Part shown: positions 54,035 to 63,233 of the stretch, one piece after another | How the letters are laid out: each line of letters opens with the position of its first letter | Position numbering within the stretch: the first letter of the stretch is position 1 | Origin: Promicromonospora sp. AC04 | GTDB taxonomy: Bacteria; Actinomycetota; Actinomycetes; Actinomycetales; Cellulomonadaceae | Assembly (NCBI RefSeq): GCF_003058225.1 | Contig: NZ_QBUG01000004.1 | Coordinates: 248,001-312,000, forward strand | DNA length: 64,000 nt | Direction: 5' to 3' | Notes under the pieces: model-generated | What the model was told of the DNA's origin: nothing | The model's input: the letters and a program-made list of their open reading frames with translations, nothing else | The model's database searches: none | Translations under genes and position numbers: made by a program

Positions 54035-55297
54035 TCAGCGCGTCTCGTCGGCCAGCAGACGCGCCACGTGCTCGTGCCCGCGCACCTCGTAGCCGACGAT
54101 CGTGACGGCCGGGGCGAGCATGACCAGGAGCAGCGACCAGGACATGTGGAACCCGGCCACGGCGGCCGCGACGGCCGCGGCGAGGACAAGGACGGTCCCG
54201 GCGACCAGGAGCATGTGCAGCCTGTCGAACGACCGGGTCAGCACCCAGAACTGCGTGTAGTCGGCCAGCACGGCCACGAGCACCGGCACGGCGACGGCCA
54301 GCACGGTCCCGACGGCGCCGATGTGGGCGTCCCCCGCCAGGTAGTACGCCGCCACGTGCAGCCCGGCGCCCACGCCCGCGAGGCCCGCGAAGACCACGAT
54401 GTTCCCGTAGCCCCAGGCCCACGACCGCTCACGGTGCCGGTGCAGCATCTCGGCGTCGGGCGTGAGGTAGTACGTCCACCAGAGCCCGAACGTGAGGCCC
54501 ATGCCCGCGAGCGCCACGAGAGCGGCGTCGAGCGTCCAGCCGGACTCGTTGGTGACGGCGGACAGCGTCGCGACGGTGCCGATCACGCCCTCGCCGAGCG
54601 TGATGATGGCCAGGAGGCCGTACCGCTCGGCCATGTGGTGGGCGTGCCACGGGGTGCTCCGCTGACCGGGCTGGTCCGCACGGATCCGCTCGGCCAGCCA
54701 CGGTCCCCCCATCTCGACGACAGCCAGCAGCGACCCCACCATGAAGAAGACCGGCACGCTCACGGGCGCGAGAACGAGGATCACCCACCCGATCTGCGTG
54801 ATCGCGAGCGTCCACACGTACCCCATGCAGGTCGCGCGGTACTCGGGCGCCTGCCGGGCCGCCCGCAGCCACTGCACGAGCATGGCCAGCCGCATGACGA
54901 CGTACCCGGCGACCATGATCTCGTTGTGCACTCGATCGCCCTCGACGAGTGACTCGAACATGTCCGGCAGGCCGAGCGCCAGGATCACCACGCCGATCAT
55001 CTGGACCATCGTGGTGACCCGGTAGAACCAGTCGTCGGTGTCGAAGGCGGAGGCGAACCAGGAGAAGTTGATCCACGCCCAGCAGATGGCGAACATCGAG
55101 AACGCGAACCCGATCACGCCGGCCGCCGCATGGCCGTCGGCGACCAGGTGGGCGCCCTGCTCAGCTGCCACGCCGAACCCGACGACGAACGACAGGTCGA
55201 ACAAAAGCTCCAGCGGGGTGGCGGTGCGCGACGGCTCGTGGGGGTCCCGGCCCGTCATCGGTCGGTTGCGGTGGTGCATGGTGGGCAGGGTGGGCAT
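54035..55297 (-). CDS. low temperature requirement A (LtrA) membrane protein
   Basis: 420 residues, about ten to twelve membrane helices, of the LtrA family: RTATPLELLFDLSFVVGFGVAAEQ, WAWINFSWFASAFDTDDWFYR, HMAERYGLLAIITLGEGVIGT and FGLWWTYYL are the recognizable blocks. The function is unknown; named for Listeria growth at low temperature. ATG 55297 has TAGAAC 7 nt upstream, again a leaderless layout. It lies between cysS and the aldolase gene, same strand. Confidence 0.9.
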   Translation of the reverse strand: MPTLPTMHHRNRPMTGRDPHEPSRTATPLELLFDLSFVVGFGVAAEQGAHLVADGHAAAGVIGFAFSMFAICWAWINFSWFASAFDTDDWFYRVTTMVQMIGVVILALGLPDMFESLVEGDRVHNEIMVAGYVVMRLAMLVQWLRAARQAPEYRATCMGYVWTLAITQIGWVILVLAPVSVPVFFMVGSLLAVVEMGGPWLAERIRADQPGQRSTPWHAHHMAERYGLLAIITLGEGVIGTVATLSAVTNESGWTLDAALVALAGMGLTFGLWWTYYLTPDAEMLHRHRERSWAWGYGNIVVFAGLAGVGAGLHVAAYYLAGDAHIGAVGTVLAVAVPVLVAVLADYTQFWVLTRSFDRLHMLLVAGTVLVLAAAVAAAVAGFHMSWSLLLVMLAPAVTIVGYEVRGHEHVARLLADETR

Positions 55298-55331
55298 GGC
55301 CCTTGTTCTACCCGATGGCCCGCGTCCCGGA

Positions 55332-56549
55332 CTACCCGAAGTTCTTCGACTCGCCCCGGTAGGTCGGCACCGTCTCGACGACCTCGGCCCCCCGGACGAG
55401 GTGCACCCGGTCGAACCGCTCCATCATCTCGCCCGCCTTGGCGTGCCGGAGCCAGACGCGGTCCCCGGTGTGCAGCGCGCCGTCGGGCGACAGCCCGCGT
55501 GCCACGTGCAGCGGCGTCTGGACCTCGCCCGTGCCCTCCGGGCCGCTCAGCGCGTACCCGGGCGTGAAGAGGCGCGGCACCCGCGCGGCGCCCGCCTTGC
55601 CGGAGGCCACGTACCCGCCCGCGAACGCCGTCACCCAGCCGGGGGCGGGCTCCCGTACGACGTCCAGCCCGAAGAACGCCGCGGGACGCGCCTGGAAGGA
55701 GCGGTAGCCGTCGAACAGGCCGGGTGCGTACAGGCCGGAGCCGGACGTCACCTCGGTGACGCCGGGCGCGCCGCCGCTCACCTCGATCGACCCGGTCCCG
55801 CCGGCGTTCACGAGCTCGACCTCCTGCCCGACGGCGTCCCGCACCGCCGCGAGGATCCGCACCCGGCGCTCGTTGACCTCGCGCATCGAGAGGCGCTTGA
55901 CGAGCCGGACGGCGGGGCTGGTGTCCGGGAGGCCGGCCACCTGGGCCTCGTAGAACATGAGGCCGCGCACCGCCAGGCCCTTCGCCTGGGCGACCGTCGC
56001 GAGGGCCGCGACGTCGCCGGGCTCGCGCAGGGGCGAGCGGCGCACGCCGAGGTGGGCGGTGAGCCGCCCGAAGCCGACGCGCAGCGAGCAGTCCACGTCC
56101 ACGCAGACCTTGATCGGGTCGCGACTCGCCGCGCCGTCCGCCCCGGCGACAAGCTCCTCGGCGGTAGCGATCAGGCCGAGGTGGGCTACGGAGTCGATCA
56201 TCAGGGTGATCTCGGCCCGGGCCGTGGGATCGGCCGCCAGCTCGGCGAGGGCCTCCGCGTCCACCGTCGGATAGCCGACCAGTACGTCGTGCATACCCTC
56301 GCTGACCAGCCACAACGCCTCACGAAGCGAGTACGCCATGACGCCGGCGAACCCGTGCCCGAGTGCGCGCTCGACGAGGGAACGCACGCGGACCGACTTC
56401 GACGCGACACGAACAGGGACGCCGTCGGCCCGCTTGAGGAGGTCGAGCGCGTTCGTGTCGAACACGTCCAGGTCGACGACGGCGACGGGCGCGGGCAAGC
56501 CGGACGTGGCGGCGGACAGCCGCGCGGCGGTGTCTGCTGCGGAGCTCAT
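55332..56549 (-). CDS. amino acid deaminase/aldolase (PLP, alanine racemase fold)
   Basis: 405 residues. The alanine-racemase-type barrel starts VAVVDLDVFDTNALDLL with the PLP lysine in VRVASKSVR; the C-terminal beta domain (D-threonine-aldolase/D-serine dehydratase-like) has SGSGLYAPGLFDGYRSFQARPAAFFGLDV and LSPDGALHTGDRVWLRHAKAGE. It likely acts on a D- or hydroxy-amino acid. It is divergent from the sugar-lactone oxidase gene, a neighbourhood seen in other actinobacteria. ATG 56549 is 120 bp from the oxidase start. Confidence 0.87.
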   Translation of the reverse strand: MSSAADTAARLSAATSGLPAPVAVVDLDVFDTNALDLLKRADGVPVRVASKSVRVRSLVERALGHGFAGVMAYSLREALWLVSEGMHDVLVGYPTVDAEALAELAADPTARAEITLMIDSVAHLGLIATAEELVAGADGAASRDPIKVCVDVDCSLRVGFGRLTAHLGVRRSPLREPGDVAALATVAQAKGLAVRGLMFYEAQVAGLPDTSPAVRLVKRLSMREVNERRVRILAAVRDAVGQEVELVNAGGTGSIEVSGGAPGVTEVTSGSGLYAPGLFDGYRSFQARPAAFFGLDVVREPAPGWVTAFAGGYVASGKAGAARVPRLFTPGYALSGPEGTGEVQTPLHVARGLSPDGALHTGDRVWLRHAKAGEMMERFDRVHLVRGAEVVETVPTYRGESKNFG

Positions 56550-56657
56550 GACCGAACGCTACTCCCCCGCCCCGGGCGCACGGCAGAGGACCGCCCGACT
56601 CGCCCGGTGCGCGGTCTCGCCCCGGATCGGGCCCTAGTTCGTGCCGCGAGCGCATGG

Positions 56658-56663
56658 GATAGT
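56658..56663 (+). promoter_or_regulatory. candidate -10 for a leaderless lactone oxidase transcript
   Basis: GATAGT is followed after 6 nt by GTG 56670. No SD is present. Confidence 0.45.
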
Positions 56664-56669
56664 GCTCCC

Positions 56670-58004
56670 GTGATCTGGACGAACTGGGCGCGCAACGTCA
56701 GCGCCACACCCGCACGGCACGAGCAGCCGGCCTCCGAGGACGAGCTGTCCGACGCCGTGCGCCGCGCCGTGAAGGACGGGCACCCGGTCCGCGTGGTCGG
56801 CGGCGGGCACTCGTTCATGCCGGCGGCCGCCACCGACGGCGTGCAGCTCAACCTCGATCACCTGAACGCCCTGCACCGCGTCGAGCGCGACCCCGACACG
56901 GGCCACGCCCTGGTCACCGTGGGTGCGGGCATGCGGCTGCACCAGCTCAACCGGATCCTGGCCGAGCGCGGGCTCGCCATGCAGAACCTCGGCGACATCG
57001 ACCAGCAGTCGGTCGCCGGCGCGATCTCCACCGGCACGCACGGCACCGGCGCCCGGTTCGGCGGCCTCGCCACCCGTGTGCGGGCCCTGACGGTGGTGGG
57101 GCCCGACGGCGACGTCACCCGCGCAACGCCCACCGAGCGGCACGACCTGTTCGAGGCGTCCCGCCTCGGACTCGGCGCAACGGGCGTGCTCAGCACCGTG
57201 ACCATCGAGGCCGTCTCCGCCTTCGACCTGCACGCCGTCGAGGAGCCCTGGCCCCTGGACCGGGTCCTCGAGGAGCTCGACCACCTCGTCGCGGACAACG
57301 ATCACTTCGAGTTCTACTGGTTCCCCACCACGCGCCGGGCACTGACCCTGCGCAACATGCGGGTCGAGGCCGGGACGAGCGCGGGATCGGGCCTCGGGCA
57401 CCGGGTGCGCAAGGCCGCCGGGGCGGCCCGGTCCTTCCTCGACGAGGAGGTGCTGTCGAACGGGCTCTTCGAGACGGTCAACCGGATAGCGACCACGTTC
57501 CCCGCGGCGACGCCCACGCTCAACGCGGTCTCGGCCCGCGCCCTGAGCGCCCGCCGGTACACGGCGCCGTCGCACGACGTGTTCTGCACCAACCGCCGCG
57601 TGCGCTTCCGCGAGATGGAGTACGCGGTGCCGCGCGCCGCCGTCGTGGGCGTGCTGGGCGAGCTCGACGCCTGGCAGCGGTCGACGGGCGAGAACGTGCC
57701 GTTCCCGGTCGAGGTGCGCTTCGCGCCCGCGGACGACGTGTGGCTCTCCACGGCGTACGGCCGCGAGACCGCGTACGTGGCCGTCCACCAGTACTGGCGG
57801 CTGCCGTACGCGCGTTACTTCGACGCCGCCGAGCAGATCTTCACGGCTGCGGGAGGGCGTCCGCACTGGGGCAAGATGCACAGCCTCGACGCCGAGTACC
57901 TGGCCGGTCAGTACCGTCGCTTCCCGGACTTCCGCCGGGCGCGCGATGCGGCCGACCCCGAGGGCGTGTTCGCCAACCCCTACACCCAGCGGGTCTTCGG
58001 CTGA
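56670..58004 (+). CDS. FAD-linked sugar-1,4-lactone oxidase (arabinono/gulonolactone type)
   Basis: 444 residues. The N-terminal FAD_binding_4 domain has VRVVGGGHSF (His47, the usual covalent-flavin site), NLGDIDQQSVAGAISTGTHGTGARFGGL and LGLGATGVLSTVTIEAV; the C-terminal ALO domain carries YWRLPYARYF and HWGKMHSLDAEYLAGQYRRF. It oxidises a sugar lactone; whether arabinono- or gulonolactone cannot be told. GTG 56670 seems leaderless. It is divergent from the aldolase and convergent with the TetR gene. Confidence 0.9.
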   Translation: MIWTNWARNVSATPARHEQPASEDELSDAVRRAVKDGHPVRVVGGGHSFMPAAATDGVQLNLDHLNALHRVERDPDTGHALVTVGAGMRLHQLNRILAERGLAMQNLGDIDQQSVAGAISTGTHGTGARFGGLATRVRALTVVGPDGDVTRATPTERHDLFEASRLGLGATGVLSTVTIEAVSAFDLHAVEEPWPLDRVLEELDHLVADNDHFEFYWFPTTRRALTLRNMRVEAGTSAGSGLGHRVRKAAGAARSFLDEEVLSNGLFETVNRIATTFPAATPTLNAVSARALSARRYTAPSHDVFCTNRRVRFREMEYAVPRAAVVGVLGELDAWQRSTGENVPFPVEVRFAPADDVWLSTAYGRETAYVAVHQYWRLPYARYFDAAEQIFTAAGGRPHWGKMHSLDAEYLAGQYRRFPDFRRARDAADPEGVFANPYTQRVFG

Positions 58005-58035
58005 ACCTGCCCGGGTAGAGCCCGAGCCCTGGCCC

Positions 58036-58632
58036 TCACGGCTCCATGTCGTCGAACACGTCGTGGGCCAGGTCGGCGAACCCGGCGCGCGCGGCCGCGT
58101 CGTCCTGGTCGACCATCCACGCGAGCTCGATGCCGTCGATGCGCAGCGCCGTCGTCCGCGCGAGCGCGTCGATATCGGTACGGAACTTGACGTTGGCGAC
58201 GTCGGCCAGCCGCTGCAGGTACTCCCGGGTCATCGTGATGCTCTGCTTGAGGTGCGCCTGCGCCACCTCGCGCAGCACCGGCGTCCGCGCGCCCGAGACC
58301 GCGAACTCGAAGGTCAGCAGCCGCATGTGCTGGTGCTGCTTGAGGCCCAGCAGCAGCGCGTCGACGGTGGCCTCGGCGAGCGTCGGCCGGTCCGGCCCGG
58401 CACCGAGCGCCGCCAGCACGGGCTCCGACGCCCGCATCGCGATGCTGCGGCCCATGGCCCGCAGCATCGCGTCCTTGTCGTCGAAGCAGTAGTGCACGGT
58501 GCCCAGCGAGATCCCGGCCTCCTGCGCCACGCGACGCACGGTCACGGACTCGACGCCCTCACGCAACGCCACGCTCAGGCCGGCCTCGACGATCTCGGCC
58601 CGGCGCTCGTCCAGCGGCTTGCGCTTGTTCAT
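58036..58632 (-). CDS. TetR family transcriptional regulator
   Basis: 198 residues, BetI-like Tet[45 protein letters not shown] is the DNA-binding domain. ATG 58632 overlaps the ispF stop as ATGA, so it is co-translated with ispF. That link to the isoprenoid genes is unusual; it may regulate the lactone oxidase or its divergent partner. The frame is open to 58647. Confidence 0.87.
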   Translation of the reverse strand: MNKRKPLDERRAEIVEAGLSVALREGVESVTVRRVAQEAGISLGTVHYCFDDKDAMLRAMGRSIAMRASEPVLAALGAGPDRPTLAEATVDALLLGLKQHQHMRLLTFEFAVSGARTPVLREVAQAHLKQSITMTREYLQRLADVANVKFRTDIDALARTTALRIDGIELAWMVDQDDAAARAGFADLAHDVFDDMEP

Positions 58633-59177
58633 GCCTTGTCCCCGCAACCGGGCACCACGAGCGCCGTCGCGATCGCGGCGACACCCTCGCCGCGGCCGGT
58701 CAGGCCGAGCGCATCGGTAGTGGTCGCGGTCAGGGAGACGGGCGCGCCGGCGGCGGCGGAGAGAGCCGCCTGTGCCTCGTCGCGCCGCGTGCCGACTCGA
58801 GGATGGTTTCCGATCACCTGGACTGCCACGTTACCGATCATGTACCCCGAAGCCCGAACGCGCCTCGCGGCTTCCGCGAGCAGCGTGGTCCCGGAAGCGC
58901 CCGCCCACTCGGGACGCCCCGTCCCGAAGTGCGACCCGAGGTCGCCCAGGCCCGACGCCGAGAACAGCGCGTCGGCCGCGGCGTGCGCGGCCACGTCGGC
59001 GTCGGAGTGCCCGGCCAGGCCGCGCTCCCCAGGCCAGAGCAGGCCCCCGAGCCACATCTCGCGGTCCGAGCCGTCCGGCGCGAACGCGTGCACGTCGACA
59101 CCGATCCCGGTGCGCGGCAGGGGGTACGCGGCCGGGGCCGGACCCGCGGGGTCCGGCGTGCTCGACGGGTCGGTCAT
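58629..59177 (-). CDS. ispF: 2-C-methyl-D-erythritol 2,4-cyclodiphosphate synthase
   Basis: 182 residues. Zinc-site motif [40 protein letters not shown] and [19 protein letters not shown] are all conserved. It makes MEcPP in the MEP isoprenoid pathway. ATG 59177 overlaps the ispD stop as ATGA; the longer open frame to 59213 is not used. Confidence 0.95.
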   Translation of the reverse strand: MTDPSSTPDPAGPAPAAYPLPRTGIGVDVHAFAPDGSDREMWLGGLLWPGERGLAGHSDADVAAHAAADALFSASGLGDLGSHFGTGRPEWAGASGTTLLAEAARRVRASGYMIGNVAVQVIGNHPRVGTRRDEAQAALSAAAGAPVSLTATTTDALGLTGRGEGVAAIATALVVPGCGDKA

Positions 59178-59890
59178 GCGTTGGTCTCCTGCAGCACGAG
59201 GGACGCGAGCCACAGGTCGCGTTCGGTGGTGATCTTGAAGGCGGCGGCGTCCCCCGCGACGATGTGAACCGGTTCGCCGAGGGCCTCGACCAGGCCGGCG
59301 TCGTCGGTCGCTGCGAGGTGCTCCGCCAGGGCCCGGGCCGCCCCGGTGCGGTGGGCGCGCACCAGCAGGTCGCGGGCGAACCCCTGGGGCGTCTGCACGG
59401 CACGCAGCATCGAGCGGTCCGGCGTGCCGGTGACGAGCTCAGCGTCGCCGTCCGGACGCACCTGCTTCACCGTGTCGGTGACGGGCAGGCCGGGCACGAC
59501 GGCGCCATGGCCGTTGCGGACGGCGCCCACCACCCGCCGGATCAGCTCCGGCGGGACGAGGGGGCGCGCGGCGTCGTGCACCAGCACCACGTCGTCACCG
59601 GGCCTGGCGAGCGCCAGGCCCGCGGCGACGGACGCCTGGCGGGTCGGGCCGCCGTCGGTCACCTCGACGGGGACCTGCACGCGCGGATCATCGGCCAGGA
59701 GGTCGGTCATGACGCCGACGAGGCCGTCCGGCGCGGTCACGACGATGGAGTCCACAACGCCCGACGCCGCCAGGCGTCGGGCGGCGTGCAGCACGAGCGG
59801 AAAGCCGTCCAGCTCCACCAGAGCCTTGGGCAGGTCGCGCCCCAGTCGGGATCCCGAGCCGGCGGCCGTCAGGATTGCAAGGGTCGTCAT
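59174..59890 (-). CDS. ispD: 2-C-methyl-D-erythritol 4-phosphate cytidylyltransferase
   Basis: 238 residues. The N-terminal nucleotidyltransferase loop [30 protein letters not shown] (the Asp-containing motif), [10 protein letters not shown] and RAVQTPQGF identify IspD. It makes CDP-ME in the MEP pathway. It is encoded 109 bp downstream of carD, and translationally coupled to ispF. Confidence 0.96.
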   Translation of the reverse strand: MTTLAILTAAGSGSRLGRDLPKALVELDGFPLVLHAARRLAASGVVDSIVVTAPDGLVGVMTDLLADDPRVQVPVEVTDGGPTRQASVAAGLALARPGDDVVLVHDAARPLVPPELIRRVVGAVRNGHGAVVPGLPVTDTVKQVRPDGDAELVTGTPDRSMLRAVQTPQGFARDLLVRAHRTGAARALAEHLAATDDAGLVEALGEPVHIVAGDAAAFKITTERDLWLASLVLQETNA

Positions 59891-59902
59891 CTCGTCGGGG
59901 TC

Positions 59903-59995
59903 CCCACAGGATCATGATTGAAGCGAAGGATCCCGTTGGGGCGCGAGCACCGGGGGTCCTGACAAGTGCGTCAGTAGTGCTTGGGATCCTGTGGG
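59903..59995 (-). repeat. 11-bp inverted repeat spanning the carD-ispD gap
   Basis: CCCACAGGATC (59903-59913) and GATCCTGTGGG (59985-59995) are perfect complements 71 nt apart. A structured intergenic mRNA or a processing site is possible; a direct terminator is unlikely at this distance. Confidence 0.5.
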
Positions 59996-59999
59996 TGGG

Positions 60000-60482
60000 T
60001 CAGGAAGCGAGAACCTCGTCGAGGATCGCTTCCGCCTTCTCCTCTTCGGTGTGCTCGGCCAGCGCGAGCTCGGACACGAGAATCTGCCGAGCCTTTGCGA
60101 GCATTCGCTTCTCACCTGCGGAAAGGCCGCGGTCGGCGTCTCGGCGGGAAAGGTCGCGAACGACCTCGGCCACCTTGATGACGTCGCCGGACGCAAGCTT
60201 CTCAAGGTTCGCCTTGTAGCGGCGTGACCAGTTGGTGGGCTCTTCGGTGTACGGCGCACGGAGGACCTCGAACACGCGATCGAGACCCTCTTGGCCGACG
60301 ACGTCGCGTACACCCACAAGGTCGACGTTTTCCGCCGGGACCTCGATGGTGAGGTCACCCTGAGCGACCTTGAGCTTGAGGTACATCTTTTCTTCGCCGC
60401 GAATCTTGCGGGTCTTGATCTCTTCGATCAGCGCCGCGCCGTGGTGCGGGTAGACAACCGTCTCGCCTACTGTGAACGTCAT
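60000..60482 (-). CDS. carD: CarD family transcription regulator
   Basis: 160 residues. The N-terminal RNA-polymerase-interaction domain ([35 protein letters not shown]) is followed by the helical DNA-binding domain with the conserved Trp ([34 protein letters not shown]). CarD stabilises open promoter complexes, mainly at rRNA genes, and is essential in mycobacteria. ATG 60482 follows AAAGGGGA. It is divergent from the lpqE-like lipoprotein, as in Mycobacterium. Confidence 0.96.
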   Translation of the reverse strand: MTFTVGETVVYPHHGAALIEEIKTRKIRGEEKMYLKLKVAQGDLTIEVPAENVDLVGVRDVVGQEGLDRVFEVLRAPYTEEPTNWSRRYKANLEKLASGDVIKVAEVVRDLSRRDADRGLSAGEKRMLAKARQILVSELALAEHTEEEKAEAILDEVLAS

Positions 60483-60786
60483 CTGCAGATGTCCCCTTTC
60501 CCTGAAACCAGGTTACCACGGCGTGATCTGGAGAACTTGCACCCTTGGCGTTCCCCCAACCCCGTTCAGGGTGGCGTTTACGCAGGTCAGAGCGCTGCGA
60601 GCAGGGCAGAGCAAGGTCGTCACCACCCCTTGGTCCTCGATCGGATCGTTCCGCACCCGTGACTGTTGCCACTCCCTGACCGGGCAATTCGCCTCCGGTA
60701 ACGATGCGCGGGCACACCCGCGGGCCCACTAAGATGTGGCGGGGATCCGACCCCGCCCGAACCAGACGAACATCAGGGAGTTCACC
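60483..60786. other. divergent promoter region between carD and the lpqE-like gene
   Basis: 304 bp without a supported gene. The plus-strand -10 TAAGAT (60730-60735) and the minus-strand TAACCT-type -10 near 60515 are the candidate promoters. Nothing else is recognized. Confidence 0.5.
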
Positions 60787-61323
60787 GTGTCCCGTCGCGC
60801 CACCGCCGCCCGAGGCGCCCGCACCATCGCCGTCGCGGCGGTAGCCGCAGCGGGGGCCCTCCTCCTGGCGGCCTGCGCCCCGACCACCACGACGCTGACC
60901 TACGACCCGTCCGACGGCGTCGGCGTCTCCGTCCTGGGCGAGGACGACAGGGACCTGCGCGGCATCAACCTCATGGTCGTGTCGGCCGCCGAGGGCGAGG
61001 CAGGCAACGTCCTGGGCGCGCTGGCCAACGAGACCGCTGACGACGTCTCCTTCACGCTCGAGGCCCCGGGCGCCTCCCCCGTCACCGTGGCCGTCCCCGC
61101 GGGCTCCACCGTGTACCTGGGCACCGAGACCGGTGAGCCCGTCCAGCTCGACACAGTGGGCGCCGCGCCCGGCGACTACCTCGACGCGACGCTGACCGTC
61201 GGCAGCGACACCAAGGAGTTCCAGCTCCCGGTCTTCGACGGCACCCTGCCGGAGTACGCGGACTACCTGCCGGTCGCCGCGGTGGCGCCGTCGCCGTCCG
61301 CGTCGCCCTCCCCATCGGAGTGA
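60787..61323 (+). CDS. LpqE-like lipoprotein
   Basis: 178 residues: a twin-Arg/Ala-rich signal peptide with lipobox LLAAC (Cys30), then a beta-rich extracytoplasmic domain (GVGVSVLGEDDRDLRGINLMVVSAAEGEAGNVLGALANETAD) typical of LpqE-type actinobacterial lipoproteins, and a Ser/Pro/Glu tail. The fold is related to copper-chaperone-like domains; no metal ligands are obvious. GTG 60787 follows GGGAG at 7 nt. The position divergent from carD matches the Mycobacterium tuberculosis arrangement (lpqE-carD). Confidence 0.8.
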   Translation: MSRRATAARGARTIAVAAVAAAGALLLAACAPTTTTLTYDPSDGVGVSVLGEDDRDLRGINLMVVSAAEGEAGNVLGALANETADDVSFTLEAPGASPVTVAVPAGSTVYLGTETGEPVQLDTVGAAPGDYLDATLTVGSDTKEFQLPVFDGTLPEYADYLPVAAVAPSPSASPSPSE

Positions 61324-61353
61324 CCCCGCCGAGATAGAACCCTGGCGAGGGGT

Positions 61354-61431
61354 AGAACTGCAGCGAGATAGAACTCTGGCGAGGCGGCACAGCGGTGCTA
61401 CCTCGCCAGAGCTCTATCTCGCTGCAGTTCT
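61354..61431. terminator. long modular hairpin between lpqE-like and pstB genes
   Basis: 31-nt arms (61354-61384 and 61401-61431) with one mismatch and a 16-nt loop, between convergent genes. The left flank holds an extra copy of the module (GAGATAGAACCCTGGCGAGG at 61331-61350). Terminator function is inferred; the structure is visible. Confidence 0.75.
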
Positions 61432-61452
61432 ATCTCGGCAGGACGGCGATCG

Positions 61453-62232
61453 TCAGCCGAAGCGGCCCGAGACGTAGTCCTCGGTGGCCTTCTCGGCGGG
61501 CGACGAGAAGATCGTCGCGGTGTCGTTCATCTCGATGAGGCGGCCCGGCTTGCCGGTGCCCGCGATGTTGAAGAACGCCGTCCGGTCGCTCACGCGTGCG
61601 GCCTGCTGCATGTTGTGCGTGACGATGACGATCGTGTAGTCCTTCTTGAGCTCCTGGATGAGGTCCTCGATCGCCAGCGTGGAGATCGGGTCCAGGGCCG
61701 AGCACGGCTCGTCCATGAGCACCACCTGCGGCTTCACCGCGATTGCGCGGGCGATGCAAAGACGCTGCTGCTGGCCGCCCGACAGGCCGGAGCCCGGTCG
61801 GTCGAGGCGGTCCTTGACCTCGTTCCAGAGGTTGGCGCCGCGCAGGGACGACTCGACCAGGTCCTCAGCGTCGGACTTGGAGATCTTGCGGTTGTTCAGC
61901 TTGACGCCCGCCAGCACGTTGTCCTTGATGGACATCGTCGGGAACGGGTTCGGGCGCTGGAACACCATGCCGATGTTCCGGCGAACCGCCACCGGGTCGA
62001 CGTCGACGCCGTACAGGTCGACGCCCTCGAGCTCGACCTTGCCCTCCACGTACGCGCCGGGGATCACTTCGTGCATACGGTTGAGGGTGCGTAGGAAGGT
62101 CGACTTGCCGCAGCCCGACGGGCCGATGAAGGCCGTGACGGACTTCGGGTCGACGGTCATGGAGACGCCCTCGACAGCGCGGAAGTCGCCGTAGTAGATG
62201 TTGACGTCCTTGACGTCTATACGCTGGGCCAT
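61453..62232 (-). CDS. pstB: phosphate ABC transporter ATP-binding protein
   Basis: 259 residues. Walker [11 protein letters not shown]-loop [14 protein letters not shown], signature [16 protein letters not shown], Walker [14 protein letters not shown] and the PstB-specific end [39 protein letters not shown]. It energizes high-affinity phosphate import. ATG 62232 is preferred over the open frame to 62376. It lies 50 bp after pstA. Confidence 0.97.
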   Translation of the reverse strand: MAQRIDVKDVNIYYGDFRAVEGVSMTVDPKSVTAFIGPSGCGKSTFLRTLNRMHEVIPGAYVEGKVELEGVDLYGVDVDPVAVRRNIGMVFQRPNPFPTMSIKDNVLAGVKLNNRKISKSDAEDLVESSLRGANLWNEVKDRLDRPGSGLSGGQQQRLCIARAIAVKPQVVLMDEPCSALDPISTLAIEDLIQELKKDYTIVIVTHNMQQAARVSDRTAFFNIAGTGKPGRLIEMNDTATIFSSPAEKATEDYVSGRFG

Positions 62233-62282
62233 CTGTCTGTTCCTTCGGGCTGTGTCTTCGGGTGAGCTGAGGTGTGGGCAGG

Positions 62283-63233
62283 TCAGCGGGTCTTCGGTGC
62301 GAACCAGCGGTTCACGAGGCGACCGGCGACGTTGAGCAGCATCACGATCACGATCAGTGTCAGGGCGGCACCCCACGCGTTCTGGATGGCGATGTCCGCG
62401 ACGCAGTTCGCCTGGCCCTCACGACAGGTTGCGAGACCTTGGCTGTACTGCCGATAGATGAACACGGGCAGCGTCATCATGCGACCCTCGGACGGGTCGA
62501 AGTTGATCGAGTCCGTCACTCCGACGGCGACCAGAAGGGGCGCCGTCTCGCCGATGACGCGGGCGATGGCCAGCAGGACGCTGGTGGTCAGGCCCGCCAC
62601 CGCGGTACGGAGGACCACACGGATGATCGTGAGCCACTTGGGCACGCCGAGCGCGTACGACGCCTCACGAAGCTCGTTGGGCACGAGCTTGAGCATCTCC
62701 TCGCAGGACCGCACCACCACGGGGATCATCAGTACCGACAGCGCGACGGCGCCGATGATGCCGAACCGCGCACCGGCACCGAAGAAGATGGTGAACAGCG
62801 AGACCGCGAAGAGGCCGGCCACGATCGACGGGATGCCGGTCATGACGTCCACGAAGAACGTCACCGCCCTGGCCAGCGGGCCGCGCCCGTACTCGACCAG
62901 GTAGATGGCGACGAGGATGCCGATCGGCACGGAGATCAGCGTGGCGCAGCCGGTGATGATCAAGGTTCCCATGACCGCGTGGTAGATGCCGCCGCCCGGA
63001 TCACCGCCGAAGATGCCACGCATCGAGTAGGACAGGAAGTCGATGGTCACGCGCCCCGCACCGTTGAACAGCACGGTCCAGAGGAGCGAGACCAGAGGCA
63101 CCATCGCCAGCAGGAAGGCGAACCAGATGAGCGCGGCCATGATGCGGTCGGTGCGCCGGCGGCGCGGCTCGGCCGTGGTCAGGAGCGCACGCGTGCGCTC
63201 GGTGGCGTCAAGGGTCGACGTGTCGGCGCTCAT
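62283..63233 (-). CDS. pstA: phosphate ABC transporter permease PstA
   Basis: 316 residues, six membrane helices after a short N-terminal tail ([20 protein letters not shown]). The EAA loop ([31 protein letters not shown]) marks the permease. ATG 63233 overlaps the pstC stop as TGATG. The frame continues open to 63758 without meaning. Confidence 0.95.
   Translation of the reverse strand: MSADTSTLDATERTRALLTTAEPRRRRTDRIMAALIWFAFLLAMVPLVSLLWTVLFNGAGRVTIDFLSYSMRGIFGGDPGGGIYHAVMGTLIITGCATLISVPIGILVAIYLVEYGRGPLARAVTFFVDVMTGIPSIVAGLFAVSLFTIFFGAGARFGIIGAVALSVLMIPVVVRSCEEMLKLVPNELREASYALGVPKWLTIIRVVLRTAVAGLTTSVLLAIARVIGETAPLLVAVGVTDSINFDPSEGRMMTLPVFIYRQYSQGLATCREGQANCVADIAIQNAWGAALTLIVIVMLLNVAGRLVNRWFAPKTR

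Noticed and set aside
50890-54105. Long plus-strand open frame over rlmB and cysS
   Set aside because: rlmB and cysS on the minus strand are unambiguous; the plus frame has no recognizable motif.
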